Below are positions 17,669 through 26,219 of a stretch of DNA of 64,000 nt, piece by piece. The position numbers were made by a program, and so were the translations under genes. Within the stretch, counting starts at the first letter, position 1, and the number at the start of each line of letters is the position of its first letter. The notes under the pieces were generated by a model. It was not told the DNA's origin, ran no database searches, and saw only the letters and a list, made by a program, of their open reading frames with translations. The stretch is taken from the NCBI GenBank assembly GCA_025354865.1, contig JANXMB010000128.1, positions 1-64,000 of the forward strand, in the 5' to 3' direction. The stretch is from Acetobacteraceae bacterium. GTDB lineage: Bacteria; Pseudomonadota; Alphaproteobacteria; Acetobacterales; Acetobacteraceae.

Positions 17669-18964
17669 GTGAAGTTTCTGTTCGTACACCAGAATTTCCC
17701 CGGCCAATTCCTGCATATCGCCCGGCATCTGGCAGCGTCGAAGCAGCACGATCTGGTGTTCGTCACCGAACCGAACGACAACGCGATGGCGGGGGTCCGC
17801 AAGGTGCCGTATGCCAAGCCGCCCCCGGCAGCGTCGGAAGCGCATATCGCGGCGCGAGAACTCGATGGCGGCGTCCGGCGGGCCGAGGCGGTGGGACGCA
17901 CGGCGGCGAACCTGAAAACGCTCGGCTACGAACCGGACATGATCGTCGGGCATCACGGCTGGGGCGAGATGCTGAACCTGCACGACGTCTGGCCCAAGGT
18001 CCCCATGCTCGGGTACATGGAATTCTATTACCAGCCGATCGGCATCGATGTCGGTTTCGATCCGGAATTCCCGATCGGGGTGGACGATTTCCCGCGCATC
18101 CGAGCGAAAAACGCGATCAATCATATTGCGTTGAATTTGCTGGGGGAGGGGCAGGCACCGACGGCGTGGCAAATCTCCACATATCCCGAATGGGCCCGCA
18201 AGCGGATCAATATGGTGTGGGAGGGGGTGCACCTCGATGTTTGCAAACCCAACCCGAAAATACGCCGCGCGCCGCTGACGATCGGGGGGATGACGATCGC
18301 GCCGACCGATAAATTGGTGACCTATGTATCCCGCGACCTGGAGCCGTATCGGGGGTTCCCGTTGATGATGCGGGCGGTGCCGCATCTGTTGAAGGCGCGC
18401 AAGGACATCAAGGTCGTCATGATCGGCGGCGATGGGGTCAGCTACGGCAACCCGCCCCCGGATGGCGGCACTTGGCGGGACGTCATGATCCGGGAACTCG
18501 GCGCCGGGTTCGATCCGTCGCGCGTGGTGTTCCCCGGCCGGGTGCCGTACGACCTGTATCTATCGGCGCTACAGCGTTCGGATGCGCATGTTTACCTGAC
18601 CTATCCGTTCGTCGCGTCGTGGTCCCTGCGGGAGGCGTTGGCGGTCGGATGCGCGATCGTCGGCAGCGACACCCAGCCGGTGCGGGAATTCATTGCGCAT
18701 GGCGAGAACGGGCTGCTGGCGTCGTTCTTCGATCCCGCCGGTCTGGCCGAATCGGTGCTGTCGATCGTCGGGGATCCCGCCCTCGGTCAGAAATTGCGTG
18801 CCAATGCGCGGGCCTACGCCGAGGCGCGGTTGTCGATGACCGACTACCTTAAGTCCTATGTCGCATTGATCGAGCGGATGACCGGCGCCTCGTTGCCGTT
18901 CGCGCCGCCCGAACCGGCGCCGGGGCGTGCCCGGAGCAAGCGCCCGAGCACGGCGAAGGGTTAG
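17669..18964 (+). CDS. glycosyltransferase family 4
   Basis: 431 residues starting at GTG 17669 with AAGG about 8 bases upstream. The N-terminal GT-B domain begins FLFVHQNFPGQF; the C-terminal nucleotide-sugar domain has VSRDLEPYRGF, a PGRVPYDLY segment and the donor-site region SWSLREALAVG followed by GSDTQPVREFI. This subgroup transfers a sugar from a nucleotide donor, commonly in surface polysaccharide or glycoprotein assembly. It follows the ChW-like gene by 31 bases and is the last gene of the cluster. Its TAG stop lies inside the first arm of a palindromic repeat. Confidence 0.9.
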   Translation: MKFLFVHQNFPGQFLHIARHLAASKQHDLVFVTEPNDNAMAGVRKVPYAKPPPAASEAHIAARELDGGVRRAEAVGRTAANLKTLGYEPDMIVGHHGWGEMLNLHDVWPKVPMLGYMEFYYQPIGIDVGFDPEFPIGVDDFPRIRAKNAINHIALNLLGEGQAPTAWQISTYPEWARKRINMVWEGVHLDVCKPNPKIRRAPLTIGGMTIAPTDKLVTYVSRDLEPYRGFPLMMRAVPHLLKARKDIKVVMIGGDGVSYGNPPPDGGTWRDVMIRELGAGFDPSRVVFPGRVPYDLYLSALQRSDAHVYLTYPFVASWSLREALAVGCAIVGSDTQPVREFIAHGENGLLASFFDPAGLAESVLSIVGDPALGQKLRANARAYAEARLSMTDYLKSYVALIERMTGASLPFAPPEPAPGRARSKRPSTAKG

Positions 18965-19077
18965 ACCATGATCGCTTGAGGTTGCACGCGATCTCGGCGT
19001 TGGATCATGGTCTAAGCCTTTGTTTGAGAGGGTGATTCACGCCCGAGGTTGAAGTCAACCTCAGGCGATCACGCTCT
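18961..19077. repeat. composite palindromic repeat, copy 2
   Basis: Hairpin A has perfect 13-base arms 18961-18973 and 19003-19015 (TTAGACCATGATC / GATCATGGTCTAA). The CTTTGTTTG spacer seen in copy 1 follows. Hairpin B (19032-19072) has GTGAT/ATCAC, GCC/GGC and perfect GAGGTTGA/TCAACCTC arms. It lies between the convergent glycosyltransferase and pheA genes, where it could serve as a bidirectional terminator as well as a dispersed repeat. Confidence 0.8.
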
Positions 19078-19942
19078 AATCCTTCGCCTTCTGCGTTTGG
19101 CGGAACGGTGCGGCCGGATAGACCCCGAGGACCCGTACTTCGGAGGAGAAGAACGACAATTCCTCCAGCGCGCGGCGAAGATGGGGTTGTTCCGGGTGGC
19201 CGTCCACGTCGCACAGGAACTGGGTGGCGGCGAATTCTCCGCCCATCATGTAGCTTTCCAGCTTGGTCATGTTCACGCCGTTGGTGGCAAACCCGCCGAG
19301 GGCTTTGTAGAGCGCGGCGGGCACGTTGCGCACCCGGAATACGAACGTGGTCATCAGGTCCGGCACGGTGGGTGCGGGGGTGACTGGTCGTTTCGCCATG
19401 ATGTAGAAACGGGTGGTGTTGTGGGCGGCGTCTTCCACGTTGGATTGGAGGATATCCAGCCCGTAGATCTCGGCGGCGAGGGACGATGCGATCGCGCCTT
19501 CGGCTTTCTTCCCCCATTTTGCGATCAACTCGGCGGCCCCAGCGGTATCGGCTTCGATCACCGGCGTCAGGCCGAGCTCGCGGAGAATGCGCCGCACCTG
19601 ACCGAGTGCGACGGTGTGGGAATGCGCCCGTTCGAGGTCGGCGATGGTGGCGCCTTTGACGCCGAGCAGACAGTGCTCGACGCGTTGGAAGTGCTCGCCG
19701 ACGACGAATAGGCCGGAGTCGGGGAGCAAATGGTGAATATCGGGCACGCGACCGGCCAAGCTATTTTCGCACGGCAGCATGGCCAATTCCACCCGCCCGT
19801 CGCGCACCGCATCCATCGCGGTTTCGAACGACTCGGACGGCAGCGTCGACATCGTCGGAAATGCCGCTCGGCAGGCCAGGTCGGAATAGGCGCCGGGCAC
19901 GCCTTGGAATGCGATTTTTCCGGTTGGTTTGGTTCCGGTCAT
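19076..19942 (-). CDS. pheA: prephenate dehydratase
   Basis: A monofunctional 288-residue enzyme converting prephenate to phenylpyruvate in phenylalanine synthesis. The catalytic domain begins IAFQGVPGAYS and contains the essential TTRF motif at 176-179. A C-terminal ACT domain (about 198-275) binds phenylalanine for feedback control; its usual ESRP segment reads ESYMMGG here, a variant I associate with alphaproteobacteria. There is no chorismate mutase domain. The start overlaps the kdsB stop as ATGA, so kdsB and pheA are coupled. Confidence 0.95.
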   Translation of the reverse strand: MTGTKPTGKIAFQGVPGAYSDLACRAAFPTMSTLPSESFETAMDAVRDGRVELAMLPCENSLAGRVPDIHHLLPDSGLFVVGEHFQRVEHCLLGVKGATIADLERAHSHTVALGQVRRILRELGLTPVIEADTAGAAELIAKWGKKAEGAIASSLAAEIYGLDILQSNVEDAAHNTTRFYIMAKRPVTPAPTVPDLMTTFVFRVRNVPAALYKALGGFATNGVNMTKLESYMMGGEFAATQFLCDVDGHPEQPHLRRALEELSFFSSEVRVLGVYPAAPFRQTQKAKD

Positions 19943-20685
19943 GCAAGCGTGCCTTTCGGGGTCAGGATTTTTCTCGCCCGTTCGAGATCCTCGGGCGTAT
20001 CGACGCCGAACAAGCCATGTTCCAGGCGGACGCAGGCAATGCGCATGCCGGCTTCGAGGGCGCGCAACTGCTCCAACCCTTCCCGCCGTTCGAGCGGGCT
20101 GGGGGGCAATGCGACGAAGCGATCCAGGGCGGCGCGGCGGAAGGCGTAGATGCCGACGTGATGCCAGCGCGGCCCTTCGCCCCAGGGGATCGGCATGCGG
20201 GAGAAATACAGCGCCGGGGCCACGTCGGTTCCGTCCTGGAAAGCGCAGGCGGCTTTGACAAAGGATGCGGTGTTGGCTTCTTCGTCCGACTGGATGGGAA
20301 CCACCACGGTCGAGATGTCGAAGGCGGGATCGGCGAGCGGTGCGACGATCGCTTTCAGCCAGTGCGGCGGCAAAGTCGGCACGTCGCCTTGCAGGTTGAC
20401 GACGACATCGTGCCGGCCATTGGGGTCCAAAACCGCCAGCGCGGCATGCACCCGGTCCGATCCGGACGGCAGGTTCGGGTCTGTCAGCACGGCGCGACCG
20501 CCGGCCTGTCGGATCGCGTCGGCGATCGATGCATCGCCGCAGGCGACGGCCACCGGGCCGATGCCGGCTTCTAGGCCGCGCTCCAGCATATGGACGATCA
20601 TTGGTTTGCCGGCGATGTCGGCCAATGGCTTATTCGGTAGCCTGATGGAGGCCAGCCGAGCGGGAATGACGACAATAGGGTTCAC
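19939..20685 (-). CDS. kdsB: 3-deoxy-manno-octulosonate cytidylyltransferase (CMP-KDO synthetase)
   Basis: 248 residues. The N terminus VVIPARLASIRLPNKPL is the nucleotide-binding signature; VNLQGDVP supplies the Mg-binding Asp, and HVGIYAFRR and DTPEDLERAR are family hallmarks. It activates KDO with CTP for lipopolysaccharide inner-core synthesis, marking the host as LPS-producing. It is the first gene of a two-gene minus-strand unit with pheA and is divergent from the cytochrome gene. Confidence 0.95.
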   Translation of the reverse strand: MNPIVVIPARLASIRLPNKPLADIAGKPMIVHMLERGLEAGIGPVAVACGDASIADAIRQAGGRAVLTDPNLPSGSDRVHAALAVLDPNGRHDVVVNLQGDVPTLPPHWLKAIVAPLADPAFDISTVVVPIQSDEEANTASFVKAACAFQDGTDVAPALYFSRMPIPWGEGPRWHHVGIYAFRRAALDRFVALPPSPLERREGLEQLRALEAGMRIACVRLEHGLFGVDTPEDLERARKILTPKGTLA

Positions 20686-20723
20686 GAGGCTCCTGTCGGG
20701 TTCGATTTAGCGGCCTGGGTGGG

Positions 20724-20752
20724 TTGATGGTGTGGGACGGTTTCCTTATGTT
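20724..20752 (+). promoter_or_regulatory. candidate sigma-70 promoter for the cytochrome-hisN-yej unit
   Basis: TTGATG (20724-20729) and TATGTT (20747-20752) are separated by 17 bases, each matching four of six consensus positions. It lies in the 160-base gap between divergent kdsB and the cytochrome gene, about 90 bases before the preferred start. Sequence match only. Confidence 0.35.
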
Positions 20753-20845
20753 GATACCAGCTTATGGACGTGCTGGCCTGCGCGCAACGGCGTGTTACCA
20801 GCCTGAACCGGCCGCATGCGGCACACGACGAGGATGTTACGCCTT

Positions 20846-21385
20846 ATGGACAGTACCGAGGTCAACAAGGGCATGGCCGCGATCCTGGTCGCAGGAATCG
20901 CCTTTTTCCTGTCTGGCTGGATCAGCGTCACGCTCGTCCACGATTCCAAGCCGGAGCACGAAATCCTGAAGATCGAAGGCGTCGGCCCGGTCGAAGCCTC
21001 GGCCGGCGCAGCGAAAGAGGAAACGCTGGCGCCGATCGCGCCGCTGTTGGCCAAAGCCGACCCGGCATCGGGTGAATCGACGGCGAAGAAGCTGTGCGTT
21101 TCCTGCCACACCTTCGCCGATGGCGGTAAATCGGGCGTTGGTCCGAACCTTTATGGCACGGTCGGGGCCGCACGCGGTCACACCGCAGGGTTCAACTACT
21201 CGGCCGCGCTGAAAGGCAAAGCCGGCAACTGGTCCTTCGAGGAACTGAACGCCTGGCTGGCGAAGCCGGCGGCGTTTGCGCCCGGCACGCGGATGACCTT
21301 CGCCGGGATCAAAAGCATCGAACAGCGCGCCGACGTGATCGCCTATCTGCGGACCCTGTCGAAAACCCCGGTTCCACTGCCCTGA
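20846..21385 (+). CDS. cycM: membrane-anchored c-type cytochrome
   Basis: 179 residues from ATG 20846 (in-frame ATGs at 20816 and 20834 are alternatives; GAGG sits about 12 bases upstream of 20846). An uncleaved N-terminal helix (about 11-31) anchors it in the inner membrane, a charged linker follows, then a class I cytochrome c domain with heme motif CVSCH at 84-88 and probable axial Met150 (PGTRM). It resembles CycM/cytochrome c552-type carriers that pass electrons from the bc1 complex to oxidases. It is followed with overlap by a HisN-type phosphatase, a common alphaproteobacterial pairing. Confidence 0.9.
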   Translation: MDSTEVNKGMAAILVAGIAFFLSGWISVTLVHDSKPEHEILKIEGVGPVEASAGAAKEETLAPIAPLLAKADPASGESTAKKLCVSCHTFADGGKSGVGPNLYGTVGAARGHTAGFNYSAALKGKAGNWSFEELNAWLAKPAAFAPGTRMTFAGIKSIEQRADVIAYLRTLSKTPVPLP

Positions 21386-22185
21386 GCCAGGATCTCTCGC
21401 GACTGGTCGCAGCGGCCGAGGCTGCCGCGGACGTCGCTGGGGCCGTGGTCCGCCCGTTCTTCCGAGCGGGGGTGGCAGCCGATGCAAAATCCGATCGGTC
21501 GCCGGTGACGATCGCCGATCGGACCTCGGAATTGGCCATGCGGGCCGTGCTGGCCGAACGTTTCCCAGAGCACGGCATCCTGGGTGAGGAGTTCGGGCTG
21601 GATCGGCCGCATGCGGCTATGCGCTGGGTCTTGGACCCGATCGACGGCACCCGCGCGTTCATCACCGGTCGGCCGACATTCGGGATCCTGATCGCGCTGC
21701 TGGAAAACGATCGCCCGATCCTGGGCGTGATCGACCAACCGGTTACTGGCGAACGCTGGATCGGCGTCCTTGGGCAGCCGACCGTGTTTCGCGGCCCCCT
21801 CGGCGGACGAGCGGGTTGCCGGCCTTGCTCGACTTTGGCCGAGGCCGAATTGTCCTGCACCAGCCCCGAAATGCTGGAAGGCGGCGACATGCCGCGATGG
21901 AAGCAACTCGCGTCCAAGGTCCGCCGCAACTATTGGGGTGGCGACTGCTACGCCTACGGGCTTCTCGCGCTCGGGCAAATCGACATTGTGGCCGAATCGG
22001 ACATGAAAGTCTGGGATTGGGCGCCGCTGGTTGCCGTGGTCGAAGGCGCTGGCGGGCGGGTCACCGACTGGAATGGGGCACCGCTGCGCCCCGACGGCGA
22101 CGGTCGGGTGCTTGCTGTGGGCGATCCCGCTTTATTGCCGCTGGCCGTCGCGGAACTGAACAATCCGTCAGTTGCTTCGCTCTGA
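21382..22185 (+). CDS. hisN: inositol-monophosphatase-family phosphatase (HisN-type histidinol-phosphatase)
   Basis: The metal-binding motifs are Glu69/Glu70 (GEE), DPIDGT at 85-90 and the C-terminal VWDWAPL, giving a Mg-dependent Li-sensitive-type phosphatase. The segment RAFITGRPTFG is typical of the HisN subgroup acting on histidinol phosphate, though other small phosphates are possible. The first conventional start in frame is GTG 21445, which would remove the first helix. CTG 21382 overlaps the cytochrome stop as CTGA and gives 267 residues, the normal length. I use CTG, with the start uncertain. Confidence 0.85.
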   Translation: MSQDLSRLVAAAEAAADVAGAVVRPFFRAGVAADAKSDRSPVTIADRTSELAMRAVLAERFPEHGILGEEFGLDRPHAAMRWVLDPIDGTRAFITGRPTFGILIALLENDRPILGVIDQPVTGERWIGVLGQPTVFRGPLGGRAGCRPCSTLAEAELSCTSPEMLEGGDMPRWKQLASKVRRNYWGGDCYAYGLLALGQIDIVAESDMKVWDWAPLVAVVEGAGGRVTDWNGAPLRPDGDGRVLAVGDPALLPLAVAELNNPSVASL

Positions 22186-22188
22186 CGG

Positions 22189-24111
22189 GTGGCCCAGGCT
22201 GCATCGGACTCCACCGCAACGCGAGGCAGCCCATTGCGCACACTAGCTTGTTTGCTTCTGCTTCTGCTGCCGATCCTGGCGCCCTCGGCCCGAGGCGACA
22301 ACGGTCCGGTCGTCCGTAGTCACGCGATTGCCGTGCTGGGGGAGCCGGCCTTGCCGCCGGGCTTCGCCCATTTTCCGTATGTCGATCCCAAGGCGCCCAA
22401 AGGTGGGGCGGTGGCTTTGGCGACATTGGGCACCTTCGATGGCTTCAATCCGTTCATCCTGCGTGGGACAGCGGCGTTCGGCCTGACGCATCCCTGGATC
22501 GTGCTGCCGGGGGGATCCGGATCGGGCACCTCGGTCGGGCATGTCTGGGAAAGCCTGCTGACCGGATCGGCCGACGAGGGCGCCACCGGCTACGGCCATC
22601 TGGTGCAAACGATCGAGTTGCCGGCCGATAAGATGTGGGTGGCATTCGAGTTGCGGCCGGAAGCCCATTTTTCCGACGGCACCCCGGTGACGGCCGAAGA
22701 CGTGGCCTGGACCTATCGCACTTTGCTTGCGCATGGGCGGCCGAGTATGCGGATCCAATTCGCGGATGTGCGGGATGTCGCGGTGGAAAGCCCGTTGCGG
22801 GTGGTGTTCCATTTCAAATCCAACCAGAATCGCGACTTGCCGTTGCTGGTCGGCGGCCTGCCGGTGCTGCCGCGCAAATTCTTCGAAGGCCGCGATTTCG
22901 AACGCCCGCTCACAGATGCGCCGATCGGGTCCGGCCCCTATCGTGTCGCCAGCTTCGACCTCGGGCGGTCGGTGACATACCGCCGCGATCCCAACTGGTG
23001 GGCAGCTGCCATGCCCACCGGGATCGGGACCAACAATTTCGATCGGGTGCGGGTCGAGTATTTCCGCGAGGGGACTGTCGCGATGGAGGCCTTCAAGGCC
23101 GGCCAGATCGATATTCGGAGCGAAAACGTCTCCAAGAACTGGGCGACGGGGTACGATTTCCCCGCCATCAAGGCCGGTCATGCGATCGCTCGTAGCTTCC
23201 CGCACCAACTGCCGAACGGTATCCAGGGGTATGCGATGAATACCAGGCGGCCGGTCTTCGCGGATCGGCGGGTCCGGCAGGCGATTGCGGCCTTGTTCGA
23301 TTTCGAGTGGTCGAACAAGGCTTTGTTCTACGGTGCCTACACCCGTACCACGAGCTACTTCAGCAATAGCCCGCTGGCGTCGTCGGGTTTGCCCGATGCG
23401 GGCGAATTGGCATTGCTGGAACCGTTCAAGGCTCGGCTGCCTGCGGATGTCTTTACGGCGCCGTTTTCCGTGCCGACGACCGATGGTTCCGGCAACAACC
23501 GTGAACAGATGCGGCATGCTCTGGCGCTGCTCAAGGACGCTGGCTGGACGGTGAAGGATCGCAAACTGGTCGATGCGAACGGACAGCAAATGCGGTTCAG
23601 CATCCTGTTGGACGAGCCATCGCTGGAACGGCCGTCGCTGCCGTACACCGAAACGTTGCAGAAAATAGGGATCGATGCGCGGGTGCGGATGGTCGATCCG
23701 GCACAATATCAGCGCCTGACCGACGATTTCGATTTCGATATGACGATGATGGTTTATCCGCAAAGCGACATACCGGGAAACGAGCTGCGGGATTATTTCT
23801 CCTGCGCTGCGGCCGGTGCGCAAGGCAGCAACAACGTGTCCGGGGTGTGCGATCCGGCAGTGGATGCTCTGGTCGAGAAAATCGTTACGGCACAGTCGCG
23901 ATCGGTGTTGCGCGACGCGGCGCGCGCGATCGACCGGGTGCTGTTGTGGAACTGGTACCTGGTGCCGAATTGGGGCAGCCTGGAATACCATGTTGCGTGG
24001 TGGGACCGCTTCGGCGCGCCCGGCATCCCGATACGGGAAGGCGTCAACATCGACAGTTGGTGGATCGATCCGGCGAAAGCGGCTGCGAACGACGCCGTGC
24101 GCGGTCGATAA
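22189..24111 (+). CDS. yejA: peptide ABC transporter substrate-binding protein YejA
   Basis: 640 residues starting at GTG 22189, three bases after hisN. A signal peptide (basic start, Leu-rich core at about 18-30, likely cleavage near SARG) directs it to the periplasm. The SBP_bac_5 fold is indicated by FSDGTPVTAEDVAWTY and GSGPYRV. The length and the PKGG, FNPFILRG and DIRSENVSKNWATGYDFP segments fit YejA, the binding protein for microcin C-like and other oligopeptides. It heads the yejABEF set. Confidence 0.92.
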   Translation: MAQAASDSTATRGSPLRTLACLLLLLLPILAPSARGDNGPVVRSHAIAVLGEPALPPGFAHFPYVDPKAPKGGAVALATLGTFDGFNPFILRGTAAFGLTHPWIVLPGGSGSGTSVGHVWESLLTGSADEGATGYGHLVQTIELPADKMWVAFELRPEAHFSDGTPVTAEDVAWTYRTLLAHGRPSMRIQFADVRDVAVESPLRVVFHFKSNQNRDLPLLVGGLPVLPRKFFEGRDFERPLTDAPIGSGPYRVASFDLGRSVTYRRDPNWWAAAMPTGIGTNNFDRVRVEYFREGTVAMEAFKAGQIDIRSENVSKNWATGYDFPAIKAGHAIARSFPHQLPNGIQGYAMNTRRPVFADRRVRQAIAALFDFEWSNKALFYGAYTRTTSYFSNSPLASSGLPDAGELALLEPFKARLPADVFTAPFSVPTTDGSGNNREQMRHALALLKDAGWTVKDRKLVDANGQQMRFSILLDEPSLERPSLPYTETLQKIGIDARVRMVDPAQYQRLTDDFDFDMTMMVYPQSDIPGNELRDYFSCAAAGAQGSNNVSGVCDPAVDALVEKIVTAQSRSVLRDAARAIDRVLLWNWYLVPNWGSLEYHVAWWDRFGAPGIPIREGVNIDSWWIDPAKAAANDAVRGR

Positions 24112-24117
24112 CCCGCA

Positions 24118-25185
24118 ATGGGCGCCTATATCGTCCGCCGTCTGCTGCTGGTCATTCCGACCTTGTTTGGGATCATCGCGATCAACTTCGCCATCGTTCA
24201 GTTCGCGCCGGGCGGGCCGGTCGAACAGGCGATCGCCGAATTGAAGGGGCGCGGCGACATATCCTCCCGCCTGACGGGGGCGCGATCCGATTTCGGCGGG
24301 GCGGGGACGTATCGCGGGTCGCGTGGGTTGGACCCGGCGATCGTCGAGGACATCCGCAAGATGTTCGGCTTCGACAAGCCGCCGCTGACGCGCTTCGTCG
24401 ATATGATTTACGGCTATCTTCGTTTCGATTTCGGCCGAAGCTTCTTTAAGGGCCAGACGGTCTGGCAACTGCTGCTGGAACGGATGCCGGTGTCGATCTC
24501 GCTGGGGCTGTGGTCGACGTTGCTGGTTTACGGGATTTCCATCCCGTTGGGCATTGCCAAGGCGGTGCGCCATGGCAGCCGCTTCGATGTCGCCACCAGC
24601 GCGGTGGTGTTGATCGGCTATGCCGTGCCCGGATTTCTGCTGGCGATCCTGCTGGTGGTGCTATTCGCCGGCGGCAGTTTTGTGCACTGGTTCCCCTTGA
24701 GCGGCCTCGTCAGCGAAGGCTCCGCCGATTGGCCCTGGCCGGCGCGGGCGATGGACTACCTCTGGCATATGGTTCTGCCGACGGTCGCGATGGTGGTCGG
24801 GGGCTTCGCGGGCCTGACGATGCTGACCAAAAACTGCTTCCTGGAGGAAATCGGCAAACAATACACGGTCACGGCCCGAGCCAAAGGCGCGAGCGAACAG
24901 CGGGTTCTGTATGGGCATATGTTTCGGAATGCGATGCTGCTGATCGTTGCGGGATTCCCGCAGGCGCTGATCTCGATTCTGTTTACCTCCGCGCTTTTGG
25001 TCGAGATTATTTTTTCCCTCGACGGGCTCGGGTTGCTGGGCTTCCAGGCGGCGATCCAACGCGATTATCCCGTGATGTTCGGGACATTGTATTTGTTCAC
25101 GCTGGCCGGTTTGACGATGCAGATCGTGGGCGACCTGATGTATACGCTGGTCGATCCCCGTATCGATTTCGAGGCACGGACTTGA
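24118..25185 (+). CDS. yejB: peptide ABC transporter permease YejB
   Basis: 355 residues with six predicted membrane helices. The N terminus [16 protein letters not shown] is typical of DppB/OppB-type permeases, with a long periplasmic loop before helix 2 and the ATPase-contacting EAA-like loop around [21 protein letters not shown]. It forms the transmembrane channel with YejE. Its stop overlaps the yejE start as TTGA. Confidence 0.93.
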   Translation: MGAYIVRRLLLVIPTLFGIIAINFAIVQFAPGGPVEQAIAELKGRGDISSRLTGARSDFGGAGTYRGSRGLDPAIVEDIRKMFGFDKPPLTRFVDMIYGYLRFDFGRSFFKGQTVWQLLLERMPVSISLGLWSTLLVYGISIPLGIAKAVRHGSRFDVATSAVVLIGYAVPGFLLAILLVVLFAGGSFVHWFPLSGLVSEGSADWPWPARAMDYLWHMVLPTVAMVVGGFAGLTMLTKNCFLEEIGKQYTVTARAKGASEQRVLYGHMFRNAMLLIVAGFPQALISILFTSALLVEIIFSLDGLGLLGFQAAIQRDYPVMFGTLYLFTLAGLTMQIVGDLMYTLVDPRIDFEART

Positions 25186-26219
25186 CGCTCAGCCCGGTTT
25201 CGCAACGTCGTATCGCAATTTTTTGCGCCAATCGTCGTGGCTTCTGGTCGTTGTGGATATTCCTGGCGGCGTTCGGGCTGTCGCTGTTCGCCGAGTTCAT
25301 CGCCAACGATCGGCCGTTACTGATCCGGTTCGACGATCGTTGGTATTGCCCGGTTCTGCACGATTACAGCGAAGATGCGTTCGGCCCCGATTTTCTGCCG
25401 ACCGCAGCCGATTATACCGACCCGGAATTGCGCAAAACGATCGAGGCAAAAGGCTGGATGCTTTGGCCGCCGATCCCGTTCAGCTACACCACGTCGGTGA
25501 AGGATTTGAACGTCCCGTCGCCATCCCCACCGACGGCGCGCAATTGGCTCGGCACCGACGATCAAGCCCGCGACACCCTGGCGCGAGCGATCTACGGGTT
25601 TCGACTGTCGGTGTTGTTCGGGTTCACGCTGACGCTTGTGTCGTCGATCGTCGGCGTTATCGCCGGGGCCGTGCAAGGTTTCTATGGCGGGACGACCGAT
25701 CTGCTGTTCCAACGCTTCATCGAAGTCTGGAGCGGCATGCCGGAACTTTATTTATTGATCATCCTCGGCAGCATGATCGTCCCGGGGTTTTGGGTGCTGC
25801 TGATTTTCCTGCTGCTGTTCCGCTGGATGAGCCTGACCGGCGTCGTGCGGGCGGAATTTCTGCGCGGCCGCAATCTCGATTATGTGCGGGCGGCAAAGGC
25901 ATTGGGCGTATCGGATATTGTTACGATGTGGCGGCATATTTTGCCGAATGCGATGGTCGCGACATTGACCTATCTGCCATTCACGCTGTCGGGTTCTGTG
26001 ACGTTGTTATCGACGTTGGATTTTCTGGGATTTGGCTTGCCGCCCGGTTCCCCCTCGCTCGGGGAACTCGTGGCGCAAGGCAAGAGCAACCTGACGGCGC
26101 CCTGGCTCGGCTTCACCGCGTTCTTTGTGTTGGGCGGTGTGCTGACGTTGCTTATTTTCATCGGCGAGGCGGTCCGCGATGCCTTCGATCCGCGCCGATT
26201 GCCGAGCGCTTCGCGATGA
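25182..26219 (+). CDS. yejE: peptide ABC transporter permease YejE
   Basis: 345 residues from a TTG overlapping the yejB stop (TTGA). No ATG or GTG before the first helix gives a full-length N terminus, and the conserved [17 protein letters not shown] helix starts about 15 residues in. Features of OppC-type permeases are [11 protein letters not shown], an EAA-like loop [20 protein letters not shown] and a C-terminal [11 protein letters not shown]. The frame extends far upstream through yejB without supporting homology. It overlaps yejF as ATGA. Confidence 0.92.
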   Translation: MTLSPVSQRRIAIFCANRRGFWSLWIFLAAFGLSLFAEFIANDRPLLIRFDDRWYCPVLHDYSEDAFGPDFLPTAADYTDPELRKTIEAKGWMLWPPIPFSYTTSVKDLNVPSPSPPTARNWLGTDDQARDTLARAIYGFRLSVLFGFTLTLVSSIVGVIAGAVQGFYGGTTDLLFQRFIEVWSGMPELYLLIILGSMIVPGFWVLLIFLLLFRWMSLTGVVRAEFLRGRNLDYVRAAKALGVSDIVTMWRHILPNAMVATLTYLPFTLSGSVTLLSTLDFLGFGLPPGSPSLGELVAQGKSNLTAPWLGFTAFFVLGGVLTLLIFIGEAVRDAFDPRRLPSASR

